Positions 1-8,354 of a stretch of 39,981 nucleotides of DNA are shown here, piece by piece. Each line of letters begins with the position of its first letter. The stretch's first letter is position 1. A program made the position numbers and the translations under genes. The notes under the pieces are model-generated. The model was not told where the DNA came from. It saw only the letters and a list, made by a program, of their open reading frames with translations, and did no database searches. The DNA comes from Butyrivibrio sp. Lineage in GTDB: Bacteria; Bacillota; Clostridia; Lachnospirales; Lachnospiraceae. The stretch lies in NCBI GenBank assembly GCA_017615275.1, contig JAGAAO010000075.1, positions 1-39,981 on the forward strand, read 5' to 3'.

Positions 1-42
1 CTTGATATCATTCTGAATAAACTGTAATATACTGTTGTACAT
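1..42 (-). CDS. Partial ORF at left edge, possible mobile-element gene
   Basis: A reading frame starts at ATG (position 42) and runs off the left edge, giving MYNSILQFIQNDIK with no stop. A purine-rich ribosome binding site (AAGGTGG) lies about 8 bases upstream, but it sits inside the long hairpin at 47-105. Genes whose start region is locked in a hairpin like this are often transposases, because the hairpin limits expression from outside transcription. Only 14 codons are visible, so the family cannot be named and the gene itself is an inference. Confidence 0.3.
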   Translation of the reverse strand, partial: MYNSILQFIQNDIK

Positions 43-46
43 AAAA

Positions 47-105
47 GCACCACCTTCACGTAGATTATTTTTTGCCAAAATCTAATCCTAACATGAAGAT
101 GGTGC
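47..105. repeat. Long imperfect inverted repeat (hairpin) in front of the edge ORF
   Basis: The arms at 47-67 and 83-105 pair over about 19 base pairs with two mismatches and two bulges, around a loop of about 15 bases. On the plus strand the 3' arm is followed by CTCTTTTTATTTTT, as in an intrinsic terminator. On the minus strand the hairpin covers the ribosome binding site of the edge ORF. It may be a terminator, a protective leader of an insertion sequence, or part of an element end; the sequence alone does not decide. Confidence 0.6.
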
Positions 106-206
106 CTCTTTTTATTTTTCCGAATCTTTCTTTACCCTACTTGCATTACTGTCTGTGTTAAGCATGGCACAACACGTTCAAACGTGCAAAATATAAATTT
201 TCAGCC

Positions 207-235
207 TTGTCAAAAGCTATTTGCGATTGTATAAT
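207..235 (+). promoter_or_regulatory. Sigma-A-type promoter of the tRNA-Thr gene
   Basis: TTGTCA at 207-212 and a perfect TATAAT at 230-235 are separated by 17 bases. The start of transcription would fall near 242, about 25 bases before the mature tRNA 5' end. Confidence 0.8.
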
Positions 236-266
236 CATTTTTGTGCGAAAATTATGAAGCACAAAT

Positions 267-339
267 GCTGGAATGGCGCAGTTGGTAGCGCAACTGATTC
301 GTAATCAGTAGGTCGAGGGTTCGAGTCCCTTTTCCAGCT
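267..339 (+). tRNA. tRNA-Thr (anticodon CGT)
   Basis: The sequence folds as a full cloverleaf. The acceptor arm GCTGGAA pairs with TTCCAGC, and the discriminator base is T339. The anticodon stem ACTGA/TCAGT encloses TTCGTAA with anticodon CGT, which reads ACG threonine codons. The T arm is GAGGG/CCCTT around TTCGAGT. The 3' CCA is not encoded. A good promoter lies upstream and a terminator starts 8 bases downstream, so this is probably a single-gene transcript. Confidence 0.95.
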
Positions 340-346
340 CTAATTC

Positions 347-398
347 AAAAAAGCAACCACGCGAGCGATTATCTCACCGCCGCATGGTTGCTTTTTTA
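347..398. terminator. Bidirectional intrinsic terminator between tRNA-Thr and the glgB-like gene
   Basis: AAAAAAGCAACCA at 347-359 pairs perfectly with TGGTTGCTTTTTT at 385-397. The A and T tracts give a U-run on either strand. It can end both the tRNA transcript and the converging minus-strand ser/glgB transcript. Confidence 0.85.
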
Positions 399-429
399 TC
401 CTATTTTGTGCACTGCCCACACTTCATAT

Positions 430-2868
430 TTATTTTGCGCTTTTTTTCGTCGATTTTCTGCGTCTCTTTGGCTTCCCTGAGATGCTCTTTATCGCTTCTT
501 TCGAGACGATATCAAAGATTCGCTCTTCTTCAATCTTCTCGTACTTCTCTTCTATAGCCTTTTCCTGTTCGGCAAGCTCTTTTTCATACTTGAGCTTAAG
601 CTCGCTGATAAGTCTCTGCTCCTCTTCGTTCTGCTTCTCTTTCAGAGCTTCGAGCTTCTCCTTGCGCTCTTCTTCCTTCTTTATCTCCTGTTCCTCTTTG
701 ATCGCTCGAATCTTTTTCTCCTGCTCAGAGTAAGGAACATAGCTGTAAATCGCAAGTGTAGCCGCAGCAAGATGTAGCTTAAGCGAATAATCCCTGCCGT
801 CAACCTCTTTTCTGACAGCTTCAAGTCTTCCTTCGTTTAGAAGTCCGCTTCCGCCATAACTTACTTCATCGCTGTTGAAGATCTCAGTATACCTTCCGTC
901 TGCAGGAACACCGACTTCGATCTCGCGCTCAATTCCCGCCATATTCACAACAACAATAAGCATCTCTTTTTCATCAGAACTCTTTCTGGCAAAAGAGATC
1001 ATGCACTCATCGGCTGCCATATTGTTGATCCATTCAAAACCATCATCGGAACTGTCTGCCTCATGAAGCGCAGCCTTGCTCTTATAAAGATCATTGAGCT
1101 TCTTAAGCAGATTTTCAACAAACACAGCCTGATCGACCGTGAGTGCGTCAGGTTCCATATAAATGTGCTTCCTTCCTGGATGAACCATCATATAGCTCAG
1201 AGCCAGGCGAAGGTTAGCCATCTTCTGGTATGAATCACCGGGCATCATATAATAGAGACCTTCCAGTCCCTTTTCAAGTTCCTCATGGGTATAAGCAAGA
1301 ACAAAGCGCTCCGTGTAACAATAGATCATGCTAAACGTAAGCTCATCGTGATGCCCCGATCTAAACAAAGGATCGTTCTTCATATAAGAAAGGAAATCTC
1401 TCGTCCAACCGTTATTCCACTTATAGTCAAATCCAAGCCCGCCGTTTTCAGCCGTATCGGTAACCTGTGGCCAGCAAGCCGTTTCCTTGGTTATCATAAG
1501 CACACCGGGATTATCCTTGTGCACATTCTCCGTAAGCTGTTTCAGGAACTCAAGTGCCTCAAGATTCTCGTTACCGCCGTAAATATTCGGCATCCACTCA
1601 CCGGGCTTTCTGTCATAGTCAAGATAAAGAATCCTTGAAATATCAGATGTCCTGAGTCCGTCCACATGATATCTCTCAATCCAGAAAAGCGCATTGGAAA
1701 TAAGGAAGTTCGTTACTTCCTTTCTTCCGTAATCAAAGATCAGGTCGCCCGACATAGGACGAATTCCGATCCTGGGATCTTCATACTCATACAGAGGCTT
1801 TCCGTCGAAATCGCTAAGTCCGCACGAAGCCTTTGGGAAAAATGTGGGAACCCAATCGAGAATAACCCTGATTCCCTCATTATGCATCGTATTTACAAAG
1901 TTCATGAAATCCTCAGCAGTTCCGTTTGATTCATCAAGAGCATAGAAATTCAGAATATGATAAAAATGCTCCGGAACGTGCTTCATTACAGGCATAAGCT
2001 CAACGGTATCAAAGCCGTGATTCTTGACATATTCAAGAATATCAGCCGTGATCTCTTTAAATCCCGTCTTGCCATTGTGTCTGTCTGCAAACGCCTCAAT
2101 AGAAATCTCACAGATAGAAAGAGCACTTGCATCCTTGTCGAACTTCTTGCGCTGAGTGATCCACTTCTGATCTGTCCAGACAATAGACTTCTGCTTATTT
2201 ATAACGGAAACAATTCCGTTCTCGCCTTTTGATTCGGTTGCATAGGGATCGGGCCTCTTGAATACAACGCCGCTTCTTGTCTTTATCTCAAACTGATAGC
2301 CGTCGTTTTCTTTTGCCCCGGGAATAAATATATCAAAGATACCGATAGGATCGAGTCTGCGCATCTGGCACAGACGACCGTCCCAATTATTGAAATCTCC
2401 AATAACACTCACCCTCGCCGCAGAAGGCGCCCAAACAGCAAACTGCGTGCCGCTTACACCTCCGCGTCTCATGGGATGAGCTCCGAGTTTCTCATAAATA
2501 TGGTAATGGATTCCGCTTCCAAACTTGATAAAATCTTCTCTCTCAAGAAGCGGATCGAATGAATAGGGATCGACGACCATTGTTTCTTTGCCGTCGGTTC
2601 CCTTAATGACAAATTTGTATTTCAGTTTATCAACATACGGAACAATCGCAGCGTAGAATCCCGCCTCATCAGCAAGCTCCATCTCATATGTCTTTTCCTG
2701 ATTCTCGACATATACGCTAACAGATACTGCATCCGGATAAAACGCCTGAACAAGATAATTGGAGCCAACCTTATGCGCTCCAAGTATTCTGTGGGGGTTA
2801 TCTCCGTCGGAATAAATAATTTCCTCAATTTCGGGCCAATTCATCATCTTGTACAATTTAGCGTTCAA
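430..2868 (-). CDS. GlgB-family (GH13) protein with degenerate active site and C-terminal coiled coil
   Basis: A homologue of 1,4-alpha-glucan branching enzyme of about 812 residues. Two CBM48-like beta domains (about 10-120 and 135-225) precede a GH13 barrel (about 245-600). Long blocks match GlgB, such as YGRKEVTNFLISNALFWIER and MPGDSYQKMANLR. The catalytic positions do not: the nucleophile Asp in the GLRVDAV block is Ser (GLRTSD, about residue 408), the first Glu of AEEST is Lys (TKET, about 461), and the Asp of SHDE is Glu (THEE, about 529). The WGYQ substrate region is also lost. Residues 714-784 are a charged coiled coil, followed by a Lys/Arg-rich tail. I place the start at TTG 2868, 9 bases after GGAGG; ATG 2847 is the alternative. 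It lies 52 bases downstream of the DUF1015 gene, last in the ser operon. A non-catalytic glucan-binding or scaffolding role is an inference. Confidence 0.85.
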   Translation of the reverse strand: MNAKLYKMMNWPEIEEIIYSDGDNPHRILGAHKVGSNYLVQAFYPDAVSVSVYVENQEKTYEMELADEAGFYAAIVPYVDKLKYKFVIKGTDGKETMVVDPYSFDPLLEREDFIKFGSGIHYHIYEKLGAHPMRRGGVSGTQFAVWAPSAARVSVIGDFNNWDGRLCQMRRLDPIGIFDIFIPGAKENDGYQFEIKTRSGVVFKRPDPYATESKGENGIVSVINKQKSIVWTDQKWITQRKKFDKDASALSICEISIEAFADRHNGKTGFKEITADILEYVKNHGFDTVELMPVMKHVPEHFYHILNFYALDESNGTAEDFMNFVNTMHNEGIRVILDWVPTFFPKASCGLSDFDGKPLYEYEDPRIGIRPMSGDLIFDYGRKEVTNFLISNALFWIERYHVDGLRTSDISRILYLDYDRKPGEWMPNIYGGNENLEALEFLKQLTENVHKDNPGVLMITKETACWPQVTDTAENGGLGFDYKWNNGWTRDFLSYMKNDPLFRSGHHDELTFSMIYCYTERFVLAYTHEELEKGLEGLYYMMPGDSYQKMANLRLALSYMMVHPGRKHIYMEPDALTVDQAVFVENLLKKLNDLYKSKAALHEADSSDDGFEWINNMAADECMISFARKSSDEKEMLIVVVNMAGIEREIEVGVPADGRYTEIFNSDEVSYGGSGLLNEGRLEAVRKEVDGRDYSLKLHLAAATLAIYSYVPYSEQEKKIRAIKEEQEIKKEEERKEKLEALKEKQNEEEQRLISELKLKYEKELAEQEKAIEEKYEKIEEERIFDIVSKEAIKSISGKPKRRRKSTKKSAK

Positions 2869-2920
2869 TGTTGATATCCTCCAAAATTCAATTTGAAATT
2901 TATCGTTATTCAGTATTCGC

Positions 2921-4174
2921 TTAGTTAATTGTACCATTAATACTATGTATAAATAAACCACTTAAAAGTTTGGGTTCAAACCAGGTTGACTTGGGAGGCA
3001 TGAGTCTGCCTGCATCCGCAACGTCAAAGAGCTCTGAAATCGAAGTCGGATACATGGAAAATGCCAGCTTCATATCCTTGTGACATCTATCCTCAAGTTC
3101 CTTCAGTCCCCTTATTCCTCCAACAAAATCAATTCTCTTATCTGTCCTCGGATCGCCGATTCCAAGTATAGGAGAAAGAACCTCATTCTGAAGAATAGAA
3201 ACATCAAGTCCCTCAACCGCGTCACTATTCTTAATATGCTCTTTTGCATTAAGTTTATACCAGTTATCTTCAAGGAAAAGACCAAACTCACCCTTGTGCG
3301 CCGGCTTAACTGCTGATGTAGCCTTCTCAACCTCAAACATCTCACCGAGCTTATCAATGAATTCTCCCGCCGTAAGACCGTTAAGATCCTTGACCACTCT
3401 GTTGTAGTCCATGATCATAAGCTCGCTGTCAGGGAAAAGAACTGAGAGAAAATAATCAGACTGAAGCTTTCCACGCACTTTTCCTGCAGCTTCTTCTCTC
3501 TTTTTAAGTCCAACCTTTACAGCCGAAGCGCATCTGTGATGACCGTCTGCGATATAGATATCACTAATTGTAGTAAATACTCTGCAAACAGTCTCCGTCT
3601 CTTCAAGATCGGAAATAATCCATATTCTGTTCTTAACGCCATCTTCCGAAGTAAAATCATAGACAGGCTCATCAACTTCCTTGATCTTGGCGATAAGGTC
3701 ACTAAGAAGTTTATTGTTTCTGTAGCACAAAAAGATAGGACCTGTCTGCGCCTCACATGTATATACATGCTTTATCCTGTCTTCTTCTTTCTCAGCCCTG
3801 GTATTCTCGTGCTTCTTGATGACATTATTAAGATAGTCATCAATTGATGCGCAGGCAACAATACCTGTCTGAGTTCTGCCATTCATTGTCTGCTCATAAA
3901 TGTAATAGCAATTTGTTTCATCCTGGTCGAAAACACCCTCTTCAATCTGTCCCCAGAGCATATCATGCGCCTTCTGATAAACTTCAGGTGCGTACATGTC
4001 ATAATCCTCAGGGAACTGAGTTTCGGGTCTGTCAATAGCAAGGAAAGACGCAGGATTCTCTTTTACCTTCTCATATGCCTCTTTTCTGCTAAAAACATCA
4101 TAGGGAAGAGCCGAAACTCTTCCCACATTACCCTTTGTTGGTCTGTATGCTTTAAAAGGTTTGATGTCTGCCAT
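2921..4174 (-). CDS. DUF1015 family protein
   Basis: A 417-residue protein matching the DUF1015 family: an N-terminal PYDVFSRKEA block (about 24-33), KKHENTRAEKEEDR (about 120-133) and the signature IADGHHRCASA (about 208-218), whose His-His-Arg could form an active site. The start ATG is 2 bases after the serA stop and is preceded by AAGGAAG, so it is translated with serA. DUF1015 genes often sit beside serA and serC in Clostridia, which suggests a role in serine or phosphoserine metabolism. The biochemical function is unknown to me. No phosphoserine phosphatase gene is visible in the window. Confidence 0.88.
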   Translation of the reverse strand: MADIKPFKAYRPTKGNVGRVSALPYDVFSRKEAYEKVKENPASFLAIDRPETQFPEDYDMYAPEVYQKAHDMLWGQIEEGVFDQDETNCYYIYEQTMNGRTQTGIVACASIDDYLNNVIKKHENTRAEKEEDRIKHVYTCEAQTGPIFLCYRNNKLLSDLIAKIKEVDEPVYDFTSEDGVKNRIWIISDLEETETVCRVFTTISDIYIADGHHRCASAVKVGLKKREEAAGKVRGKLQSDYFLSVLFPDSELMIMDYNRVVKDLNGLTAGEFIDKLGEMFEVEKATSAVKPAHKGEFGLFLEDNWYKLNAKEHIKNSDAVEGLDVSILQNEVLSPILGIGDPRTDKRIDFVGGIRGLKELEDRCHKDMKLAFSMYPTSISELFDVADAGRLMPPKSTWFEPKLLSGLFIHSINGTIN

Positions 4175-4176
4175 AA

Positions 4177-5346
4177 TTATGCTTCCTTCTTAACAACTCT
4201 GACTCTCATAACACCGTCAATCTTAGTAAGTTTCTTAACAAGATCATCTGAAATGTTGTCTTCAAGGTCAATAAGAGTATAAGCAAAATCACCCTTTGAC
4301 TTGTTTGTCATATCTGAAATATTATAACCAGCCTCGCCGAGTACTGTTGTAAATTGGCTGATCATATTAGCTACATTCTTATGGAAAATAGCAATTCTGG
4401 GACTTGTGGCAATTCCCATATCACATCCGGGATAATTCACGGAGTTGTTGATATTTCCGTTCTCAAGGTAATCCTTAAGTTCGAGAACAGCCTTAACTGC
4501 ACAGTTGTCTTCCGACTCCTCTGTTGATGCACCAAGGTGAGGAATTACGATACATCCGTCGTGACCTGCTGTTGTAGGGTTCGGGAAATCTGTCACATAC
4601 TTGCGGATCTTACCTGAGTTAATTCCTGCAAGTACATCAACTTCGTTGCAGAGGATATCTCTTGCAAGATTGATGATGATAACACCCTTCTTCATCTTAG
4701 CGATCGCATCAGCATTGATCATACCCTTTGTTGAATCAAGCGCAGGTACATGAACTGTGATGATGTCGCACTTTGAATATATATCATCAACATTTGTAAC
4801 ATGCTTAACGTCTGAAGAAAGTCTCCAAGCCGCATCGATTGAAAGATAAGGATCATATCCGTAAACATCCATACCGAGCTGTCTTGCTGCGTTTGCAACT
4901 CTGACACCGATAGCACCAAGTCCGATGATACCGAGCTTCTTACCGAAGATCTCAGTACCTGCGAACTTCTTCTTTGACTTCTCTGTGAGCTTAGCAATAT
5001 CAGGATCACCTGCATTTGCCTTAACCCACTCTGTTCCTCCGATGATATCTCTTGAAGCAATAAGCATTGCTGCAAGAACCATCTCTTTTACACCGTTTGC
5101 ATTAGCTCCGGGAGTGTTGAATACAACGATTCCCTGCTGTGCACACTTATCAAGAGGAATATTGTTGACTCCGGCACCTGCTCTTGCGATTGCAAGAAGG
5201 TTGTCAGAGAACTCCATCTCAAGCATGTTAGCACTTCTTACGAGGATGCCATCAGCATCATCAACGTTATCAACTGCCTGATATTCTTTAGTGAAATTAT
5301 TAAGACCGATCTTTGCAATCGGATTCATGCATTTATACTTGTACAT
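4177..5346 (-). CDS. serA: D-3-phosphoglycerate dehydrogenase
   Basis: The first enzyme of the phosphorylated serine pathway, oxidising 3-phosphoglycerate to 3-phosphohydroxypyruvate with NAD. The 389-residue chain has the dehydrogenase fold with GLGAIGVRVAN (NAD binding, about 142-152), the Arg-containing NLARDILCNEVD block and the His-containing PHLGASTEESEDN block, then a C-terminal ACT-like domain (about 325-389) that may sense serine. The Glu of the usual Arg/Glu/His triad is not at the expected place (VTDFPNPT here); I believe this occurs in related short SerA proteins, but I did not check. Its ATG overlaps the serC stop by one base (TAATG), with AAGGAG 8 bases upstream. Confidence 0.95.
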   Translation of the reverse strand: MYKYKCMNPIAKIGLNNFTKEYQAVDNVDDADGILVRSANMLEMEFSDNLLAIARAGAGVNNIPLDKCAQQGIVVFNTPGANANGVKEMVLAAMLIASRDIIGGTEWVKANAGDPDIAKLTEKSKKKFAGTEIFGKKLGIIGLGAIGVRVANAARQLGMDVYGYDPYLSIDAAWRLSSDVKHVTNVDDIYSKCDIITVHVPALDSTKGMINADAIAKMKKGVIIINLARDILCNEVDVLAGINSGKIRKYVTDFPNPTTAGHDGCIVIPHLGASTEESEDNCAVKAVLELKDYLENGNINNSVNYPGCDMGIATSPRIAIFHKNVANMISQFTTVLGEAGYNISDMTNKSKGDFAYTLIDLEDNISDDLVKKLTKIDGVMRVRVVKKEA

Positions 5347-6428
5347 TAAGCGTTCTCCTTCTCAAATTTTTCCATGAACTCAACGAGCTTCTTAACACCT
5401 TCGATAGGCATTGCGTTGTAAATACTTGCTCTCATACCGCCTACTGTTCTGTGTCCCTTAAGGCTTACGAAACCTGCAGCTGTTGCCTCTTTGATGAACT
5501 TGGCGTTGAGCTCTTCGCTGTCTGTTACGAAAGGTACATTCATAAGTGAACGATCCTCAGGTCTTACAGTACCCTTGAACATCTTGCTCTGATCGAGATA
5601 ATCGTAAAGAATCTTAGCCTTAGCTTCGTTTCTCTTCTTCATCTCTTCAAGTCCACCCTGCTCCTTGAGCCACTTGAATACGAGTCCGCACATGTAGATG
5701 CTCCAGCAGTTAGGTGTGTTGTAAAGAGATCCGTTATCAGCCTGAGTCTTCCACTTAAGCATTGTAGGTGTGTAAGCAGGAACATCATCAGTGATGAGAT
5801 CCTCTCTGATAATTGCGATAACAAGACCTGCAGGTCCAACGTTCTTCTGAACACCGCCGTAGATAACGCCGTACTTTGTTACATCAACAGGCTCTGAAAG
5901 GAAGCATGAAGATACATCAGATACAAGAATATGTCCCTTTGTGTTGGGAAGAGTCTTGAACTTTGTTCCGTAAATTGTATTATTCTCGCAGATATATACG
6001 TAATCTACATCATCGGGAATATCAAGATCCGAGCAATCAGGAATATAGGAGAAAGTCTTATCTGCACTTGAAGCTACTTCAATAGCCTCACCGTACTTCT
6101 GAGCTTCCTGATAAGCCTTCTTAGCCCACTGACCTGTTACGATATATGCAGCCTTGCCGTTCTTCATAAGGTTGAGAGGAACTGCAGCGAACTGCTGGCT
6201 TGCGCCACCCTGCAAAAAGAGAACCTTGTAATTGTCAGGGATGTTCATAAGATCCCTTATGTCCTGCTCAGCAGTCTGAATAACTTCGTCAAAAGTCTTA
6301 GATCTGTGGCTCATCTCGTTGATAGACATTCCACATCCGTTGTAATCAAGCATCTCAGCAGCTGCCTTCTTAAGTACTTCCTCGGGAAGAACCGCGGGAC
6401 CGGCAGAAAAATTATAAACTCTAGACAT
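5346..6428 (-). CDS. serC: Phosphoserine aminotransferase
   Basis: The second step of serine synthesis: PLP-dependent transamination of 3-phosphohydroxypyruvate with glutamate. The 360-residue protein begins with the family signature RVYNFSAGPAVLPEEVL and carries the PLP-lysine block YGGVQKNVGPAG. Length is normal. The ATG at 6428 has AGGAGG 9 bases upstream. It is the first gene of a serC-serA-DUF1015-glgB-like transcript driven by the promoter at 6486-6513. Confidence 0.97.
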   Translation of the reverse strand: MSRVYNFSAGPAVLPEEVLKKAAAEMLDYNGCGMSINEMSHRSKTFDEVIQTAEQDIRDLMNIPDNYKVLFLQGGASQQFAAVPLNLMKNGKAAYIVTGQWAKKAYQEAQKYGEAIEVASSADKTFSYIPDCSDLDIPDDVDYVYICENNTIYGTKFKTLPNTKGHILVSDVSSCFLSEPVDVTKYGVIYGGVQKNVGPAGLVIAIIREDLITDDVPAYTPTMLKWKTQADNGSLYNTPNCWSIYMCGLVFKWLKEQGGLEEMKKRNEAKAKILYDYLDQSKMFKGTVRPEDRSLMNVPFVTDSEELNAKFIKEATAAGFVSLKGHRTVGGMRASIYNAMPIEGVKKLVEFMEKFEKENA

Positions 6429-6485
6429 TTCTTTTGTCCTCCTATAGACATATAAACGTTTTAATGATTTAATACACTAAATTCA

Positions 6486-6513
6486 ATTGTATACCCAATA
6501 AAAAAAATGTCAA
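6486..6513 (-). promoter_or_regulatory. Promoter of the serC operon
   Basis: On the minus strand, a perfect TTGACA (6513-6508) and TACAAT (6491-6486) are 16 bases apart in AT-rich DNA. Transcription should start near 6478, about 50 bases before the serC ATG. The rest of the 320-base gap (6514-6666) is AT-rich, with no gene I can support. Confidence 0.75.
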
Positions 6514-6666
6514 TAACGCTATTCAATAATTAATGTTATTTTATTTTTTCTGAAGAATCAAATATAATCATTTTTATCATCTAAAATTGCATCAAAGTAT
6601 GATGATTACTGCATTCTTTGATAGATATTACGATAATAGTTCTCTGTTTTTACAAAAACGAGCAAT

Positions 6667-6719
6667 AAAAAAATCCGCAAAAAATCTTGGATTTTCTCCA
6701 GAATTTTTTGGGATTTTTT
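6667..6719 (-). terminator. Intrinsic terminator after the ilv/L,D-transpeptidase run
   Basis: A two-tier hairpin. The outer arms AAAAAATCC and GGATTTTTT flank an inner stem pairing CAAAAAAT and TGGA with TCCA and ATTTTTTG around a GAAAA loop. On the minus strand it is followed by T-rich sequence. It lies about 30 bases after the L,D-transpeptidase stop and separates this run from the serC promoter. Confidence 0.75.
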
Positions 6720-6748
6720 ATTTTTTTCGCAGGATTATTTTAAAATTT

Positions 6749-8317
6749 TTAATAATACATTATAACCGGTGTTCCGTTTGTAACTTTCTTCCACAGCTGA
6801 CTAACTTCATTGAGCGGGCTGTTAACGCATCCGTGTGATCCGTCTGTCTTATATATTTCTCCGCCAAAACTCGATCTCCACTTAGCGTCATGGATTCCGA
6901 CACCCTTATAAATTCTAAGCCAGTAATCAACAGGTGTTGAGTAATCTTCACCTTTCAGAACCTTAGGTGACATTCTCTCACATATCTTGAAGTATCCTGC
7001 TGGAGTAGCCCTGTCTGCTATACTCATGTTTCCGGTTACTACCGGAAACTGCATATCAAGCCTTCCGTCCACATAGTAGGACAACTGCTGTTCTGCAATA
7101 TTAACTTCAATATATGTTCCGCCAAGGTCTTTCTCGCCGTCAACAATCGCAACCGTTTCGGGATCTACAAGCTGTCTGACACCTTCTGATCCATTTGCGT
7201 TTGACATGAAGACTCCCTTTAAATACTGGAATTCGTCATTAACATTAAACAGATCTTCTCTGTAGAGCTTCTTACTTATGATGATCTGACAATTCTCTCC
7301 GTTCTTATATCTTTCAAGACAAGACGTAAGCTCGTGATCGTCTGCTATCTTCTTTATAAACGAATATAGCTTTGATTCACAGATAATAGGATTGCCGTTC
7401 TGATCAAGCACAAATCCGTCACTCGTGGTTGTATTGTTCAAACCACGGAACTCAACGCCGTTTGAAATATAAACGTCATCGCCCGGATTATACTCAGGCT
7501 CGTCATCGACGCAATCATACTCGTCATATTCATCATCGTAATAATCGTCCCTTGCAGGAGCCGGTTGCTGTTCCTCGTCCGTGGTAAGCAAGAATGAACA
7601 TGCCACCTTTCCGTCAATAGGAAACTTCTCATTTCCAAGTTCATATACCAAATTGCACTTGGAGATATCTTCAATCTTTGAATACAGGTCAACTGTCTTT
7701 TGCTGTTTCTCGTTGAGCGGCATCTGTTTATAGCAATATGCGTATTGCTCAGATCCGAGATCCACCTCGGTCTCAAGATTCAAAAGTGAATCGTGAACAG
7801 CCTTTATGACATCCTCTCTTTCGGGATAATCTGTAAGTTCGTTTACAAGTGTATAACCGTCTTCAGTTTTCTGTATGTAAACATCCAAAGCTTCGTTCAG
7901 ATCAAAAATTTCCCAATCAGAAATCTTAGCGTCAAGCTTTTCCGTGTCAACGCTGAGCTTAGGCTCAATCTTACGATTCATGTTTTCAAATGCATTAATC
8001 CCCCATGCAAAAACATTCTGATTGGCAATAAACTCATCAAGCGCATCTGTATAATCGGCTTTAAATCCGATTTCTCCGGCACTTATCGTGAGCGTCGCTC
8101 CGTCTTTGTCCTTAATTTTCAGTCCGTCATACATAAACTTATTGCTAAGCTCTGCATTAACTTCTGCCACACTTTTTCCCGTGCAGTACACACCATTGAT
8201 CCAGGTACAACAAGGAAATCCCCCCCTGTAATACAGCCCTATAATAATATACAATGCTGTAAGCGCTATCAAAAATGTTAGCAACATATGTATGATGTGT
8301 TTAGCTCTCTTATTCAT
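6749..8317 (-). CDS. Membrane-anchored L,D-transpeptidase (YkuD family)
   Basis: A 522-residue envelope enzyme expected to form 3-3 peptidoglycan cross-links or anchor proteins to the wall. There is a short cytoplasmic N-terminus, a membrane helix at about 10-28, an extracellular region resembling the peptidoglycan-binding domain common in this family (about 40-240), an Asp/Tyr/Glu-rich linker (about 255-280), a second all-residue region, and a C-terminal YkuD domain (about 400-522). The catalytic block SHGCVNSP carries His495 and Cys497, and GIHDA supplies an upstream His. The start has GGAG 6 bases upstream. It lies 37 bases after ilvB and is probably co-transcribed with it, although the function is unrelated. 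Confidence 0.93.
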   Translation of the reverse strand: MNKRAKHIIHMLLTFLIALTALYIIIGLYYRGGFPCCTWINGVYCTGKSVAEVNAELSNKFMYDGLKIKDKDGATLTISAGEIGFKADYTDALDEFIANQNVFAWGINAFENMNRKIEPKLSVDTEKLDAKISDWEIFDLNEALDVYIQKTEDGYTLVNELTDYPEREDVIKAVHDSLLNLETEVDLGSEQYAYCYKQMPLNEKQQKTVDLYSKIEDISKCNLVYELGNEKFPIDGKVACSFLLTTDEEQQPAPARDDYYDDEYDEYDCVDDEPEYNPGDDVYISNGVEFRGLNNTTTSDGFVLDQNGNPIICESKLYSFIKKIADDHELTSCLERYKNGENCQIIISKKLYREDLFNVNDEFQYLKGVFMSNANGSEGVRQLVDPETVAIVDGEKDLGGTYIEVNIAEQQLSYYVDGRLDMQFPVVTGNMSIADRATPAGYFKICERMSPKVLKGEDYSTPVDYWLRIYKGVGIHDAKWRSSFGGEIYKTDGSHGCVNSPLNEVSQLWKKVTNGTPVIMYY

Positions 8318-8354
8318 ATTCCTCCATTAAGTAAAACAAGAAAAAATAATTATT

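Noticed and set aside
173-186. Perfect palindrome CACGTTCAAACGTG upstream of the tRNA promoter
   Set aside because: Short, and about 20 bases upstream of the -35. It could be an operator, but tRNA genes rarely have one and nothing else supports it.
430-2868. Decayed glgB pseudogene
   Set aside because: The frame is open over 812 codons, the surrounding motifs are well kept, and the gene has a good ribosome binding site. A maintained pseudoenzyme fits better than decay.
6587-6838. Plus-strand ORF of 83 codons in the gap before the L,D-transpeptidase
   Set aside because: It runs through the terminator hairpin and into the L,D-transpeptidase on the other strand; it has no ribosome binding site and its composition reflects AT-rich DNA.
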